From positions 1,736,001 through 1,800,000 of the forward strand of contig OZ345365.1 of the NCBI GenBank assembly GCA_977006965.1: 64,000 nt of DNA. Direction: 5' to 3'. Shown here piece by piece: positions 19,496 to 30,779 of the stretch (position 1 is the first letter of the stretch; every line of letters begins with the position of its first letter). Below the pieces are notes generated by a model, which did no database searches, was not told the origin of the DNA, and was given only the letters and a program-made list of their open reading frames with translations. This DNA comes from Phymatolithon calcareum. Lineage: Eukaryota; Rhodophyta; Florideophyceae; Hapalidiales. The position numbers and the translations under genes are program-made.

Positions 19496-20337
19496 GATTA
19501 TAAAAACTACCATTTCTTCTTCATCGTCTTCGGGCTCGAAAATGAACTCACAGAGTCTTATGATCCTGCAAGGGTATTGGCCCCTAATCAGGAAGTCTGT
19601 GCATGCAGCTAGAACTGGGGCCGTATGAAGGACATCACCGAAAGCAGGCTTGAGCACAGAGATTAGAATTGCACAAGAACAAGTTACTCGAAGTGCAATC
19701 TCATTCTATTCGATCCACGTTCATGCAACAAAGTGCATCCTTCTTTCAGCTTACGGTCACAAGTGCTGCACTCAAGTGCCCCAGATTTCAACATCACCTC
19801 ACTACGAAACAGAAACAAGTTTTCAACACACGATTGTCTCGCCGGCACCGTGCGGTAAATCTTACTCCAGACTGTATTCTCTGTCGCATTCTCCGAACAT
19901 TGCATTTGCATTAACGAGCCTTATAATAACCCCCTTGACAGATTTGCAATAGCCCAAGCGCGATTTCACTTCACTGAATGTCTGTGCCAATAGTCACAGT
20001 GACCGTTGCGCAAACACGAAGTTTCACGATTTCCAGTCATTACTATGCATAAACCATGGAAAGCACACCCTTCAAAATGGACTTGATGGTTGCCTGATCT
20101 ACTTATCCAGGTTTCTCCCGTCGGTCTAACTTCTCGCCGCACACCGGATTGGTAATTGTCTCCTATGGCTAGAATTCAAGAACACACAGCATGAGTGCTG
20201 TGCAATCGGTGACGCTCAATGAAATTGGATCAAGCGGGAGGCAATATGTGTCTGTGTCGGAATCGACCTGTCCGACATTGCCCTGTTCTCCTGCCGCGCT
20301 GATTAAGTGGTAGATGCGATGTCTCCTCATCCCTGTG
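19496..20337. other. Intergenic, nothing recognised
   Basis: Short frames only. Confidence 0.5.
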
Positions 20338-20439
20338 TTAGACAGAATACAGCCAAAACCTCTTGGCATTAGGAAAGTTGCTCCAAGCGTCAGCAGATGC
20401 GTTAGTAACTTTTAAATAAAAATCTACATTTCTTCTTCT
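20338..20439 (+). mobile_element. TTC-tailed retroposon copy 3, 5'-truncated
   Basis: It starts TTAGACAGAATACAGCC, continues through GGAAAGTTGC and CCAAGCGTCAGCAGATGCG to TTTTAAATAAAAATC and a (TTC)3 tail. An imperfect 10-11 bp duplication (CATCCCTGTG before, CATCCCCGTG after) flanks it. Confidence 0.75.
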
Positions 20440-21061
20440 TCATCCCCGTGCGCCAGTGCGCCAAATCCACAGTAGAGTTCTGATGATTCTACCTTCTCGA
20501 CGTAGTAGACCGCGCCGGTTCTTGTCAGTACGATAATGATTCGCACGACAAGAGCCGTTTCCTTCGCCAACCTCTCATCCTTGTACCTTGGAACGTGCGT
20601 TTCCTACAGGGAACTCTGCTCCTCACTTTAATCCTCGTTCCTGTGATTGATGTGTCAATGCGAGACGGCATGCAGTAATGTTAAAGAAGACAGGGCTTCA
20701 GCGAATATTAGACAACAGTTGCACTTCTAATTGTTAATCTTTAAAGTACGATGACGCGTCTATCATCATTGCACATCAGTAAGTCTTCGACGATGACGAC
20801 CGTTACTCCGCCCCTATCGCAGCGTCAACCTTTTGCACCTCATTGAATCCTATTGAATGGCGATCCGAGACAAACGTTCACGTGCCATTGGTGCAAAAGC
20901 GATTTGGGCATTGGCAATTTCCACGTGCGGATCGCTGCGTAGAAGTGGTAGAAAATTGTGCGCGGCACTGTAGGCGAAACATTCCGTCGAGATTTTGCGG
21001 AGATCGGATGGAAATGACCGGTGTGTCGATATGTTCAATGCACCACGCTTTGTCCTTCTAT
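20440..21061. other. Intergenic, nothing recognised
   Basis: Short frames only. Confidence 0.5.
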
Positions 21062-21170
21062 AAGAAGAATGGAAGATTTTTATTTAAAAGTTATCAACGC
21101 ATCTGCTAACTCTTGGGGCAACTTTCCCCGTGCCACGAGCTTTTGGCAGCGTTCTGTCTAAAAAAGAGCC
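21062..21170 (-). mobile_element. TTC-tailed retroposon copy 4
   Basis: On the minus strand it carries the same 3' part as copy 3 (TTAGACAGAA, GGAAAGTTGCCCCAAG, AGCAGATGCG, AAATAAAAATC, short TTC tail). A clear target duplication was not found. The 5' limit is approximate. Confidence 0.7.
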
Positions 21171-21621
21171 TGATAGACCCATCGAGTCCTTGCGCCTCCT
21201 TACAAGAGCAGCCCACACATATCCATCCACGTTCACCGCAAAATCGAATGACGGCCTGAGAACGGGACAATTTTTATCCCACCAACCCACAAAGTCCGTC
21301 CGAAACTCACTGTATGTTACCCGCAGTCCTTCCGCTCTCCCATGACAATGTATGTAAAACCCGTCGAAATTCATATCTTGAAATCCGAGCGTGATGCGCG
21401 GTAGCAAATCCATGCAATGCTGCCGTACACCGCCCCACAGCCGTCCACGCCTCTTCACTGCGTGTCGAGTGTGCGCAGTCGTCACCCGCCCTTCCTAAAC
21501 TTTGCCCGCTGTAACCGTTGCGTCTGGAAGCATCCCCGATTGCCTTCCTGTGCGTCCCTGACTGCCCGCTGCAACCGTTGCCCGTGGAAGCACCTTCCTT
21601 GCCCCCACGTCCCGCCACACG

Positions 21622-22416
21622 ATGCACGAACGCGCGCCCACCGCGCGCACACGCGCCCCACCACCGTCCGCCCCGTCCCCGCTGCCGATATCCGCTATGC
21701 CGCCCTCGCACGCTCTGCCGGCGCCGACGGCGCTGCCGGCCTCGACCACGCCGGGCGTGCCGGACGTGGTGCCCTGTCAGCTGCGGTCCGCGCTGCACGC
21801 GCGCGACTGGGACGCCGTGTGCGCTCTCGCGGCCGCCAACCGCGGACACTCCTGTCTGCGCCTGCCGGCGTCGGACGGCGGGCTGACCGCGCTGCATCTC
21901 GCGGCCCTGGGCGGATCCTCGTCTGCCGTGACGGCGCTGCTGGACGGCGGGGCGGACGCGGATGCAAGAGACGCGAAGATGCAGACCGCGCTGCATCTCG
22001 CGGCGGGCGCGGGAAGGGTCGAGGCTGTGGAGGCGCTGCTGAAGGGCGGGGCAAAGGCGAGACGGAATGCGGCGGGGAAGACGCCGTTGCATGATGCGGC
22101 GTGGGCGGGGCATAAGGAGGTTGCTAGGGTGTTGCTGAAACATGTGGATGTGAATGTTATTGGCGTGGATGGGAGGTCGGCGTTGCATTGCGCGAGTTTG
22201 GGGAAGGATGTGGCGTTTGTTAAGGAGCTTTTGGAGGCGGGGGCGAGGGTTAATGTTGTGGATGGGAGGGGGAGGACGCCGTTGGATTGGGCGACGGATT
22301 TTGGAAAAGCTTCGGGGGAGGAGGCGGTTGCGAAGGTGCTAAAGGAGGCGGGTGCGGTGGGGGCGGGGAGTATTGTGCCGGAGGAAGTTCGATTGACGGG
22401 GAGGGGGATTGATTGA
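21622..22416 (+). CDS. Ankyrin-repeat protein
   Basis: The frame gives 264 residues from ATG 21622; an in-frame ATG at 21697 would give 239. The first 50 residues are Pro/Ala/Ser/Thr-rich and probably disordered, so the start cannot be settled from sequence. Five ankyrin repeats follow, at about residues 86-116 (GLTALHLAALGG), 119-149 (MQTALHLAAGAGRVEAVEAL), 151-180 (GKTPLHDAAWAGHKEVARVL), 183-213 (GRSALHCASLGK) and 216-244 (GRTPLDWATDFG). Each has the TALHLAA core and a following LL..GA element. Ankyrin arrays bind partner proteins; no enzymatic or membrane domain is attached, so a cytosolic adaptor role is inferred. The 5' half is C-rich and the 3' half G/T-rich. That bias opens long frames on the opposite strand, which I regard as artefacts. 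Confidence 0.9.
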   Translation: MHERAPTARTRAPPPSAPSPLPISAMPPSHALPAPTALPASTTPGVPDVVPCQLRSALHARDWDAVCALAAANRGHSCLRLPASDGGLTALHLAALGGSSSAVTALLDGGADADARDAKMQTALHLAAGAGRVEAVEALLKGGAKARRNAAGKTPLHDAAWAGHKEVARVLLKHVDVNVIGVDGRSALHCASLGKDVAFVKELLEAGARVNVVDGRGRTPLDWATDFGKASGEEAVAKVLKEAGAVGAGSIVPEEVRLTGRGID

Positions 22417-23574
22417 AGGTTGGTGTAGGTGGTGGAAGTTTGGGGGTGGGGAGAAGGTTGCTGAGGAGGTGGAATGGGAGGTTTTAAAGTTGAGAGAGTT
22501 TTGCGTTTGTATGTGAAGTAGAAGGCTTTGTTTTTCATGAAGTGAAGTGAAACAGACATGTTGTAATCTTTCCCGGTTGGGATACTAAGTAAAAAGACGT
22601 GGTAGATGGAATGTTGTGCGAAATTTGGGTTTCTTTACTTTTCTAATCACATTGTTTTCATGACTCTACCCTGAATGACGCGAAGAAGAAGAAGAAGCGC
22701 ACGCACTCTATCGCTAAGGAATGGTCATACCGACCAAGTAGTACGCTTCCTGTCGCAGAGAGTGGACTACGAGCGAGAACGAAAAGCTATGGCAAATGAT
22801 GGGAGCCTGCTTTGATGCCGGAGCAGATTCCGCCCTCAGCTACTCTGAGTTTACTCATGTTCCTAGGACGACAATGAGGTAAGAAATGACTCGAATGTTG
22901 ACGACAGGCCGAGGAACGGTAAGGGAGTCTTGCCGCAGCCCAGTTCATCCTTAGCGCACCGCGCTCCACGCGACTGTATGAATGGGATTCCCAGCCTTCA
23001 AGTTAGACGAGCAAATCATGCATTTCATGCTCGAAGCATAGGTGAGCATAGAGTTTGGTCTGTGTCCCTCTCTTGGTTGGCGCGGAATAAGTTGTTGCCA
23101 GCACGACCAGATTGACCATGCACGCACGACACTCATTCTCCAGGAAGGCGAATCAAAGGGGATACACTAATTTTGATGAGGCAGCAGAGCAAATTTTGGA
23201 GAAGTTTACGTAGAAGTTACCCACCCTTTTTGAGTACCATACCAATAATTTTTCGGCAGACTGTTGTGAGAGTTGCTCATGGTAAATGCAACATGATTCG
23301 TTGGTTTAAATCACTCCCTTGTGTCTCGACAAGTAAAACTATTCCACTGCCACATCATGATGTCACACCGGAACCCGTTCGTTAAGGAGATTCTCCCATT
23401 CTATTCAAAAATTGTGTCCTTTCATCAACGGAGGATGGGTTGCCTGCCAACCATCATGGTCTGCAACTTCATTCTACAACATTCAAGTCTAAAAGGCATT
23501 AAATATTGTCGACATGCAATTCTGATATGCCCGCTGTTCTGCCACGGCATGATGCCGCCTCTGTGCTGAACAAG
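22417..23574. other. Intergenic with a (GAA)n run
   Basis: No gene recognised. A perfect (GAA)5 run lies at 22682-22698. Confidence 0.5.
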
Positions 23575-23660
23575 ACCCGTGCTATGCTCGCTGGCAAAGT
23601 TGCCCAAGTGTCTGCAGATGCGCTTGTAACTTTTAAATAAAAATCTACACTTCCTCTTCT
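23575..23660 (+). mobile_element. TTC-tailed retroposon copy 5, 86 bp
   Basis: This is the shortest copy. It carries only the 3' module (AAAGTTGCCCAAGTGTCTGC, AGATGCG, TTTTAAATAAAAATC) and a TTCCTCTTCT tail. It is flanked by TCTGTGCTGAACAAG (23560-23574) and TCTGTGCTGAGCAAG (23661-23675), a 15-bp target duplication with one mismatch, which defines both ends. Confidence 0.85.
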
Positions 23661-23675
23661 TCTGTGCTGAGCAAG

Positions 23676-25877
23676 CTTCGAAATCGTCTCTCTGCCCATC
23701 ATCAGAATGCGAAAACGACAAGAAAAGCACAGTGGAAGGTCGTCCTTTTGCGCCGACCTGGTGAAGACATTAGCAAACAGGCGCTTCATCCAGTCATATT
23801 TTGGTGCAAATTTGTTGTAGTAGATATTTTGCAGTACGGAATCTGGGGACATATCTGAAACGGCCAGATTTACACTGTCCTACCCTGTACTGTACTGTAG
23901 CGTGAATATAAATGACCTATTAGGAGGGCGGACCGACCTGAATTCATTTCAAACCGGTTCACGTCGCCCTCAACCTGTTGCCGCAATACACTTGTACTGC
24001 CTGGAGACCACGAAAAATAAATCTCGATTCCGTCCCCATATCATATCATATGGCTTGCCCAACTGTGCCGATCTCACACCTACTGTACTGCAAAATGATC
24101 GATCCTCAGCGAACAGAAATAGGTTTCTGTAACCCACCGGATCGTACCGCACCGCGGCGTGCGAAATTAGCCTCATGGATGCGCGTACCGTGTCCCCTGA
24201 CACCGGCCGAGTTGTGCAAGCGCCTGCAAATGCGTTCGTAACATTATGCAGAAACGTGCTTTTCATGGCCCATCGTGAAGCACTATTTTATTCAGTAGTG
24301 TAGTTGGACTCTAAGCTCTCATCTCATAGTTCGGCACGTGCTCTTTTGTTGCACTCGTTTTACTCGTGCTGGTGCGTCATGGCTGGCATTACTGTAGCTG
24401 TGTGGACAGATGGAGTAGCACATCCCTGACGCAAATGTCACTCTGCCGTTCGCTACGACAAGGCTGCGCTCTCCTTTTCGCGCAACTTGTGCGGTTTGTC
24501 AGCTCAATAAATGTAGACTGTTCGTTGTGTAACGCTCTGCAGACACTGGACCGTTTGCAGAGCGATTTATTACGGATTACAGGACGTAAATCTTGGTTCG
24601 TATCACCCTCGTAGGAATATCGTGAAGGTTGTACCTACTGTTTAATGACGGCATGGAGCTGTTAGTTCGCTCTTTTAACGTTTACATTCGCTCTTCTTTT
24701 TGAGCGGTTTCAGAAGTTACTCGCAAGTTGCTCCGCTGCTACACAATACTTCAAAGTCGACGCCCGGAAACAAATGCACCAAGTTGAAACTAGAGATTAT
24801 ACTTTCACTCTGCTTATTCGACTCAGCTTTGTCAGCAAAAGTAGCCAAGTAATTCTAACACGCTCTGCCCTGTCCTCTTAGAAAAATTTCGGGGAGCGAA
24901 TATCGAATAGGGGAATGCAGACAGTATTCAAAATGGGGATGCATAAAGTTGCGCTTCTCTCTTCTTCTCTTGGGATGGAGAAGTTGGACCTTGTACTCAT
25001 TCTCATTACCGGTCTTGAAAAGTATAAACTACTCTAATTTCATGCAATCCTTGACTTGAATGTCATAATACTATTAAGTGAAATGCTCCTTTCTTGACGC
25101 GAAACGCTTGGCCTGTTTAATTATCATAAGGCTACCAGATCTCCGATTGTGGAGTGCTGGCTTGATTGCTTTCTGGTCGGGAAACTCAACTAAGATAAAT
25201 CGCTTCATGATAGAATCTAATGGTACTGTTCCAGAGAGTGGAAAATGAAAATCTCTTGCACTGTTCAGACTCACTTTCTCATCTTCTCTTCCCGTCTATG
25301 TAATGAGAAAGGACCACATGACCAAAATTCAACACACAGCTTCCCTCTGCAAACGCAGTCGGATGACCACCACACATTGCCGACCCGCCCGATAGCACCG
25401 CTGTGCAAAAGCAATGTGAGAATGTGATGACAAAGTACAACTAAACCATCGCTGAATGCATCTCAAATTGCACAGGACTGAAAACGTTCAAACCGAAGTC
25501 ATTCGACGCCATCATCACATCATTCATGAAACCAGGAAGTAAACGGACACATCAAATGCTATATCAAGTAATGGAGGTAACAGGGCGGTACCAAAAGACC
25601 CGCATGGGACTCTTTTCGAAGACATGAGCACAGCCGTGCCTTTCCTTGAAGTCGGACCAGCTGAACGCATACGCTCTTCCGTCAATACATATTCTCCCCG
25701 CGTCTGGAAGGCGCGTGCGACAGTTGACACTCTTCTATATTTCTTGCCGGTATAGGTTACATTTATTGCGTTTGCACTTGGTTCATGCGTCAGTATCTAC
25801 TTACACCCCGACGCAAAAAGAATGAAGCGCCATGGCCCGTGACGGGAAGAATTTGGGCACGTAATTCCATTATGTGA
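23676..25877. other. Long stretch without a supported gene
   Basis: Only short frames. Near 24200-24240 the sequence GTGCAAGCGCCTGCAAATGC is similar to the TTC-family module and may be a very old copy. Confidence 0.4.
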
Positions 25878-26080
25878 AGAAGAAGAAAAAGAATGGTAGA
25901 TATTTATTTAAAAGTTACCAACGTGTCTGCTGACGCTTTAGGAAACTTTCCTGGAGCCAGGAAGTTTTGGCTAGGTTCTGTCTAAAGAAGTGTTTCTTTT
26001 TTGTTGGTGTAACACAATTCAGTGGACTCCAAAAACCATCTCCGGTCTACTTTCGGGACCTCGAGGGGGAAAATTAGTCC
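25878..26080 (-). mobile_element. TTC-tailed retroposon copy 6
   Basis: The minus strand ends in a GAA/TTC tail next to the AAATAAATATC stretch and contains the full module (CAGCAGACACGTTGGTAAC), TTAGACAGAACCTAGCC and TTTTCCCCCTCGAGGTCC. The 5' end was not located, so the right boundary is approximate. Confidence 0.65.
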
Positions 26081-26342
26081 ACTGTCGTGTGGCATGCGGT
26101 TCTATCATGTGATGGGATTGTTTGAAGCAAATGAGCTGAGTATCTTCTTCCTCGTTTGCGAAGATGTTGTCAGATATCTTCCTGCAACTATACGTAGTGC
26201 TGCTGATTGCTAGGTATTGGATTTACTGCCGAACAGGTTGCAGATGTTGCTGCACGTTGTGAGAGGAAGACTATAGTGGGGAAATCTTCGATATGGGGAC
26301 TCTCAGGTGATTAGACATATGGGCTGGAATGAGGAATAAGGC

Positions 26343-26717
26343 GTGGCTCAAATTAACCAGGCAGAAGGTTTGTTCTATTTCGTCATCCTAGGACGCTTTG
26401 CACTCGGCCTCCAAAACCGAATGAGGTCGCTCTGCAAAATCGCACTCCCGGAAATAGGAAGGACACAACTGGGTGAACACTTCGCTGTGCGACCACTGAA
26501 GGAGAAACTTGATATCGAGAAAAAGCCAAACTACGAAGGCAAAGCCGAAGACCTTCGCTACGAAGAAAGGGATATTTCGTACGCGAAACAACACGATCTG
26601 TTCAGCGAACAGATCGACCGGCCTGAAGGATGGAAGTCGACGCCCAAAGTAGAGAAGCTGCGTCTTAGCGAAGCCTGGGGCCAAACAGAGGAAGTATTTG
26701 ACTGGATTTCTGTTTAG
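26343..26717 (+). other. Unrecognised open frame, charged
   Basis: A 125-codon open frame with no recognised family (for example KLDIEKKPNYEGKAEDLRYE, SEAWGQTEEVFDWISV). Its first in-frame ATG lies about 25 codons inside. It lies directly upstream of the frame at 26967 and may be part of the same decayed gene. Confidence 0.3.
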
Positions 26718-26966
26718 TTGAAGCTCCGTTTGTCAATTATCATTGCACCTGAGAGACTTTTCGTTGGTCTACAACCCTTCGCTTACGTTCTCATTTAAGT
26801 ACTTGGTTTCCGACATTTTCTTTGGACAGTATCAACTGCAATTTCCAGCATCTCTTTTTGAATATCCGAGGTCGTTGTTTGGGCATTAAGTTTGAAATAT
26901 CCTTTAGGCTTCGTCTAGTTCGGAATCTTCGTGTCTTGCTTGCTCTTGCCACAAACAGAGTAAGGA

Positions 26967-27257
26967 TTGAAGCGAAAAATCCCGGTTGCCAGGAAAGTGC
27001 GCGCCACCCCGACCGTAGTACTCAAATTGCGAGAGCACAGAATGCTGGCAGTGAAATGGTACTTTGGACGCTTCTACCCGTGGAACCCGTCTTCCTATGT
27101 GGAGCACTTCGGCGAGGTTGCTGAGAAGAGCCTAGAGAATCTACAGCGCAATCTCACGCGACCGCAACTCAACGGGGAGACCGTGGACGAAGCAATCCAG
27201 GCGATGGACAGACTATTAGAACTAGAGATTAAAATGACGGAAGAAATGATAGAGTGA
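26967..27257 (+). pseudogene. Fragment of a repeated unrecognised gene family
   Basis: No ATG start: the frame opens after a stop at 26961. It encodes KRKIPVARK, then LREHRMLAVKWYFGRF, then VEHFGEVAEKSLENLQRNL and ends EMTEEMIE-like. The frame at 38440-38847 has the same order (KRKIPYDKT, VKHRQLALQYACGRF, TEEFGTRAREHMETLERTL, LIEHMENEE), so the two are paralogues. The family is helical and charged; I do not recognise it. Its position 70 bp from the hAT insertion site is probably coincidence. Confidence 0.5.
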
Positions 27258-27328
27258 TGCGATATTCTTAGACAATGCGACAGTAGTACACGGAAATGCC
27301 CTCGTGTATCATCAAATAAGTTATGCGG

Positions 27329-27351
27329 CAGGGATTCCAGTGAGCGGATTG
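27329..27351 (+). repeat. hAT left terminal inverted repeat
   Basis: 23 bp, starting CAGGG and ending GCGGATTG; preceded by target duplication TTATGCGG. Confidence 0.9.
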
Positions 27352-27758
27352 GCCTGATTACTTACTCGTAATCCGGTTGAGCGAACGGATTTCGAACGAA
27401 TTTCTCCATAATTGCGGGGAAAGCGCGCGAATTTTTCTTATTTTTCATCAAGCAGGCTGAAACCGAACGAAAATTTGAGAATCGTTTTTGATTTTCGAGT
27501 GAAAAGAACGAATTTTGGACAATAAATATTTTACGGATTGAAAGCGGAGTGGATAATTTCCTGAAGTGAGTGAAACGAACGAAAATAAGTAGAATTTACT
27601 TACAGCGGAATGAAAGCGGAATGGATATTTTCGAAAAGTGAGCGGAACGAACGAAAAACAGACGAACTAGCTTACAGCGGATTGCAGGCGGATTGGGTCG
27701 GCAATCAAGTCAAATTCGAAGTCAGTCCTTTGCCTTTCGACTTGCATTCCCGCACACC

Positions 27759-30014
27759 ATGGATGCCAATCAAAATGCTCTCCAGGATGCAGTGAGCGTC
27801 AATCATGTAAATGAAGTGCAGCCTCTATCGGTTGCTGTACATTCGGATGTCGCCGACATCGACAAAAGCCAGGCGAAAAAAATTGTCGCTGCCATCTGTA
27901 GAGGGCAATCGAGCGCGTTCTGGCTAGTCCCGCATTCAACCGTGAATCAATCGTCAGGAAAATCCAGAAAAAGGTCCCCGTACTACAAAGGCTGGTATCT
28001 TCTCTGCCGAAACGGAACGCATAACGATACAGGCTTTCTGGTTTGTCCATACTACGCGTCAAACTGTGACGATCCTGTTCGTAGATATGATCCAAAGCGT
28101 GGGGGAACAAATTCGCTGGCTGCCCACGTCGGAAGGCATGAAGATTTGGGGAACAAGAGGCGAGCAATGGGACAGATCGTACCTAAATCTGTCAATCTGG
28201 CAACTAGGAGCAAGATTTCACGAGCGGCGGCCATGGCATGCTATATGGATCTTTTTGCGCTTAGCTGGACGCAAGGTCACGACGGCGTAGAGCGCTTTGC
28301 TCTTGCTGTTTTTGATGCAGGGACCGCGATGATGCCAGGACAGGCCGTGGATGCAAAAACGCTTTTGCCGTGCGCCACGACTGTCCGCGGTAAGGTGCTG
28401 GAGATCGAAGCAGAAGAACGTAAGAAGGACAAGGAATTTCGCCTGAAGGATGCGCTTTCGATTGGCGGTGCGATGAGCTGTGATGGACTTAAGCAGAAGC
28501 ATACTGGCGCGAAGGTGTACGATCTCACTCTACACTACTTCCATACCGGCAATACGAGGCTTTGGAATACAGCAGCCGGACCGGCCGGCGGTTCTTCTCA
28601 TTCCCGGAAGAGCATGAAAAACCTCAGATTAATCACTCGCACAATATTCGTCTCCCCTCTTCCCCCTAATTCCAGTGAAAGCGCGCTGGCAATTCGGTCT
28701 TTGTTGAACTCAATGTGTTTGCAACATACTGGAATTCCTTTCGCACATTTTCAGGACCGTTTTACTCTCGTTTCGGATTGTGCTAAGAACATGCCAAACA
28801 TTGTCGGCAGAAGTGTGTCCGAAAATGTTGCTCCGCTGGACTATTCATGGGTTGGATGCATTCCGCATCAGATGAACACGGTGATGAAGACCGTGTTTTC
28901 AAAGGAGAGGCTAAAGGCTGAACAGCTGCATGGGGTCTGGACCAATTTAGAAGCTATGCGGGAAATTGTTCGAGTATTCAAACAGAGTGGGTGGAACTCT
29001 GAGCTTCCGAGCGGAAAATCGCTCATCTCGGAAGTGGATACTCGGTTCGGTCTAATACACTCTACCTGCAGTCGCTTCATTCATTCCGCCACGGATATAT
29101 ATCTATTTATCGAAAAGAAAAGTAGCCCATCGGCAAAGTCGTACTGGAGAAAGCTTGATTCAGAAGTCGGAGTTGCTCAAACGTCCATTGTTCTTCCCAC
29201 GCTGCACGCAGTTGTTGACGTTTGCAAGCCCATGGTAGAAATAATGGTTCAAATGCAAGGTTCGAAGTATCCCACGATTCACGTTGTTGCTCCACGGCTT
29301 CTTCACGCTACGAAGGTCATGGCGCGAATTTCTGTTGGCGCAGAAATTCGAAATTCATCCGGGACCGCGAGACTTCCCTCAGCTACGACCATGGGACTTG
29401 CGAAGCTGATGATGGAAGTAGTGAAGGAAAAGGTACTCTGTCACCCTATTTACGTGGGATCCATACTTCTCCATCCTCTCCTCGCAACCTTTTCTTGGGT
29501 TGATAACGAATCGACGCGCAGTGAATACTTCAAGGCAGCGGAGAAATATGTTCGAGATGTCATGGAGAAAACGACATCCTCTCCTTCTGTTCCGTCTTCG
29601 GCAACAAGTCCCGCCCAAAACGTGAGTCGCGATGTCAATGACGTGTTTTCATTAGACGACTACTTCGCGGCCGATTGTGCATCTGCGGCGCACGTTGAGC
29701 CTGATGAACTCCAAAGCTATATTTCGAAAATTAATGATCGGTCTCTTTTGTCCACAGATGAAGAGAATATCTTGAGGTCTGACAAGAATATGGGAATGGT
29801 GAACTACTGGTATAACAATGACAAGTATCCGAGACTCGGCGCTGTGGCACTAAGGAGGTTTGCCACTCCTGCTTCATCGTGCGAGTCTGAGAGAGTTTTT
29901 TCTGCTGTAAACAAGATTCAGAGCAAGGACCGATCGAGACTGGATCCGAATGTTCAAAGTGCACTCATTTACTTGAGGTCGCTTCATTTGGCCGGCAAAG
30001 ATCTCCAGAACTAG
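27759..30014 (+). CDS. hAT-family transposase
   Basis: The product is 751 residues from ATG at 27759 (context CACACCATGG); the frame is open 22 codons further up. Order of features: a BED-like zinc finger around residues 85-125 (FLVCPYYASNC ... NSLAAHVGRH), first catalytic Asp at about 242 in AMSCDGLKQKHTGAKVYD, second Asp at about 340 in FTLVSDCAKNM, the hAT CxxH motif in CIPHQMNTVM, the R-containing motif EVDTRFGLIHS, and the C-terminal dimerisation domain with SSCESERVFSAVNKIQSK (catalytic Glu near 711) and IYLRSL. This matches Ac/hobo/Tam3-type transposases in order and length. No frameshift or stop interrupts it, so it could encode an active cut-and-paste enzyme acting on the flanking 27329-33023 ends in the nucleus. 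Confidence 0.95.
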   Translation: MDANQNALQDAVSVNHVNEVQPLSVAVHSDVADIDKSQAKKIVAAICRGQSSAFWLVPHSTVNQSSGKSRKRSPYYKGWYLLCRNGTHNDTGFLVCPYYASNCDDPVRRYDPKRGGTNSLAAHVGRHEDLGNKRRAMGQIVPKSVNLATRSKISRAAAMACYMDLFALSWTQGHDGVERFALAVFDAGTAMMPGQAVDAKTLLPCATTVRGKVLEIEAEERKKDKEFRLKDALSIGGAMSCDGLKQKHTGAKVYDLTLHYFHTGNTRLWNTAAGPAGGSSHSRKSMKNLRLITRTIFVSPLPPNSSESALAIRSLLNSMCLQHTGIPFAHFQDRFTLVSDCAKNMPNIVGRSVSENVAPLDYSWVGCIPHQMNTVMKTVFSKERLKAEQLHGVWTNLEAMREIVRVFKQSGWNSELPSGKSLISEVDTRFGLIHSTCSRFIHSATDIYLFIEKKSSPSAKSYWRKLDSEVGVAQTSIVLPTLHAVVDVCKPMVEIMVQMQGSKYPTIHVVAPRLLHATKVMARISVGAEIRNSSGTARLPSATTMGLAKLMMEVVKEKVLCHPIYVGSILLHPLLATFSWVDNESTRSEYFKAAEKYVRDVMEKTTSSPSVPSSATSPAQNVSRDVNDVFSLDDYFAADCASAAHVEPDELQSYISKINDRSLLSTDEENILRSDKNMGMVNYWYNNDKYPRLGAVALRRFATPASSCESERVFSAVNKIQSKDRSRLDPNVQSALIYLRSLHLAGKDLQN

Positions 30015-30779
30015 TGTGTTCAAGTTTCAGTAACATTTCTGGAAAGTTATGTTCTTCAAATCGTCTACAAGAGTGATTAAACCACATTAGTCAATGCAAT
30101 ACGCGGCACTTTCCTATAAAATAAAATACATTCCTGACTATAGAACTGCATTCTGTATTTCTGAAACGATCCCCACTTCTGTGAGGATCAAAGCTGGGAT
30201 CATCTTCAAGTCATCTGTAGCTCCAGAACTTGAAATGGGCAACTCGTAATTTTTCCTACCAAACTGTAGTGAAAACGATCCTCATCTTTAGTGAGGATCG
30301 AAAGGAAGGAAAAATTTCTGCAATGCTGACCAGTCCTGTTCCTTGCGAAGATTTTCGAGATCAATAGAGCGAGATAGGAGCACAAAAAGGTCGGTTCGTG
30401 ACTATTTGCCGCAGGACGATGACTCTGACAGTGTTGTTTGGGACTTGAAGAATACCAGTGAGGATATTATTCTAGCAGTAGTTAACCGTGCGGCACAAGA
30501 ACTGCTCAAGACTATGGAAGAGTGCGACAAGGCAAACTTTCAGGACACTCTGAAGGAGTTCGACTACTAGCGGGAACAAGGAATTATTCCCACGGACTCC
30601 AGCTACATTTTGTGCGACAAGGACGAGCACCACGCGTCAGCGCCCATTTCGATTCGTACTCGATTTTCGGCTCTGTGATTGTGATCATGGAAGAGACTCC
30701 TGAAAAGCCACTCCAGCTTTATTGTATTGAACCCCTTCCTATTCCTACTAGTTGAGATTTCGTAATACTGGACCCCTAG

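Noticed and set aside
21777-22559. 260-codon minus-strand frame opposite the ankyrin gene
   Set aside because: It exists because the GC-biased codons of the ankyrin gene leave the opposite strand free of stops. Its translation is low-complexity Ser/Ala/Pro and the plus strand has five clear ankyrin repeats.
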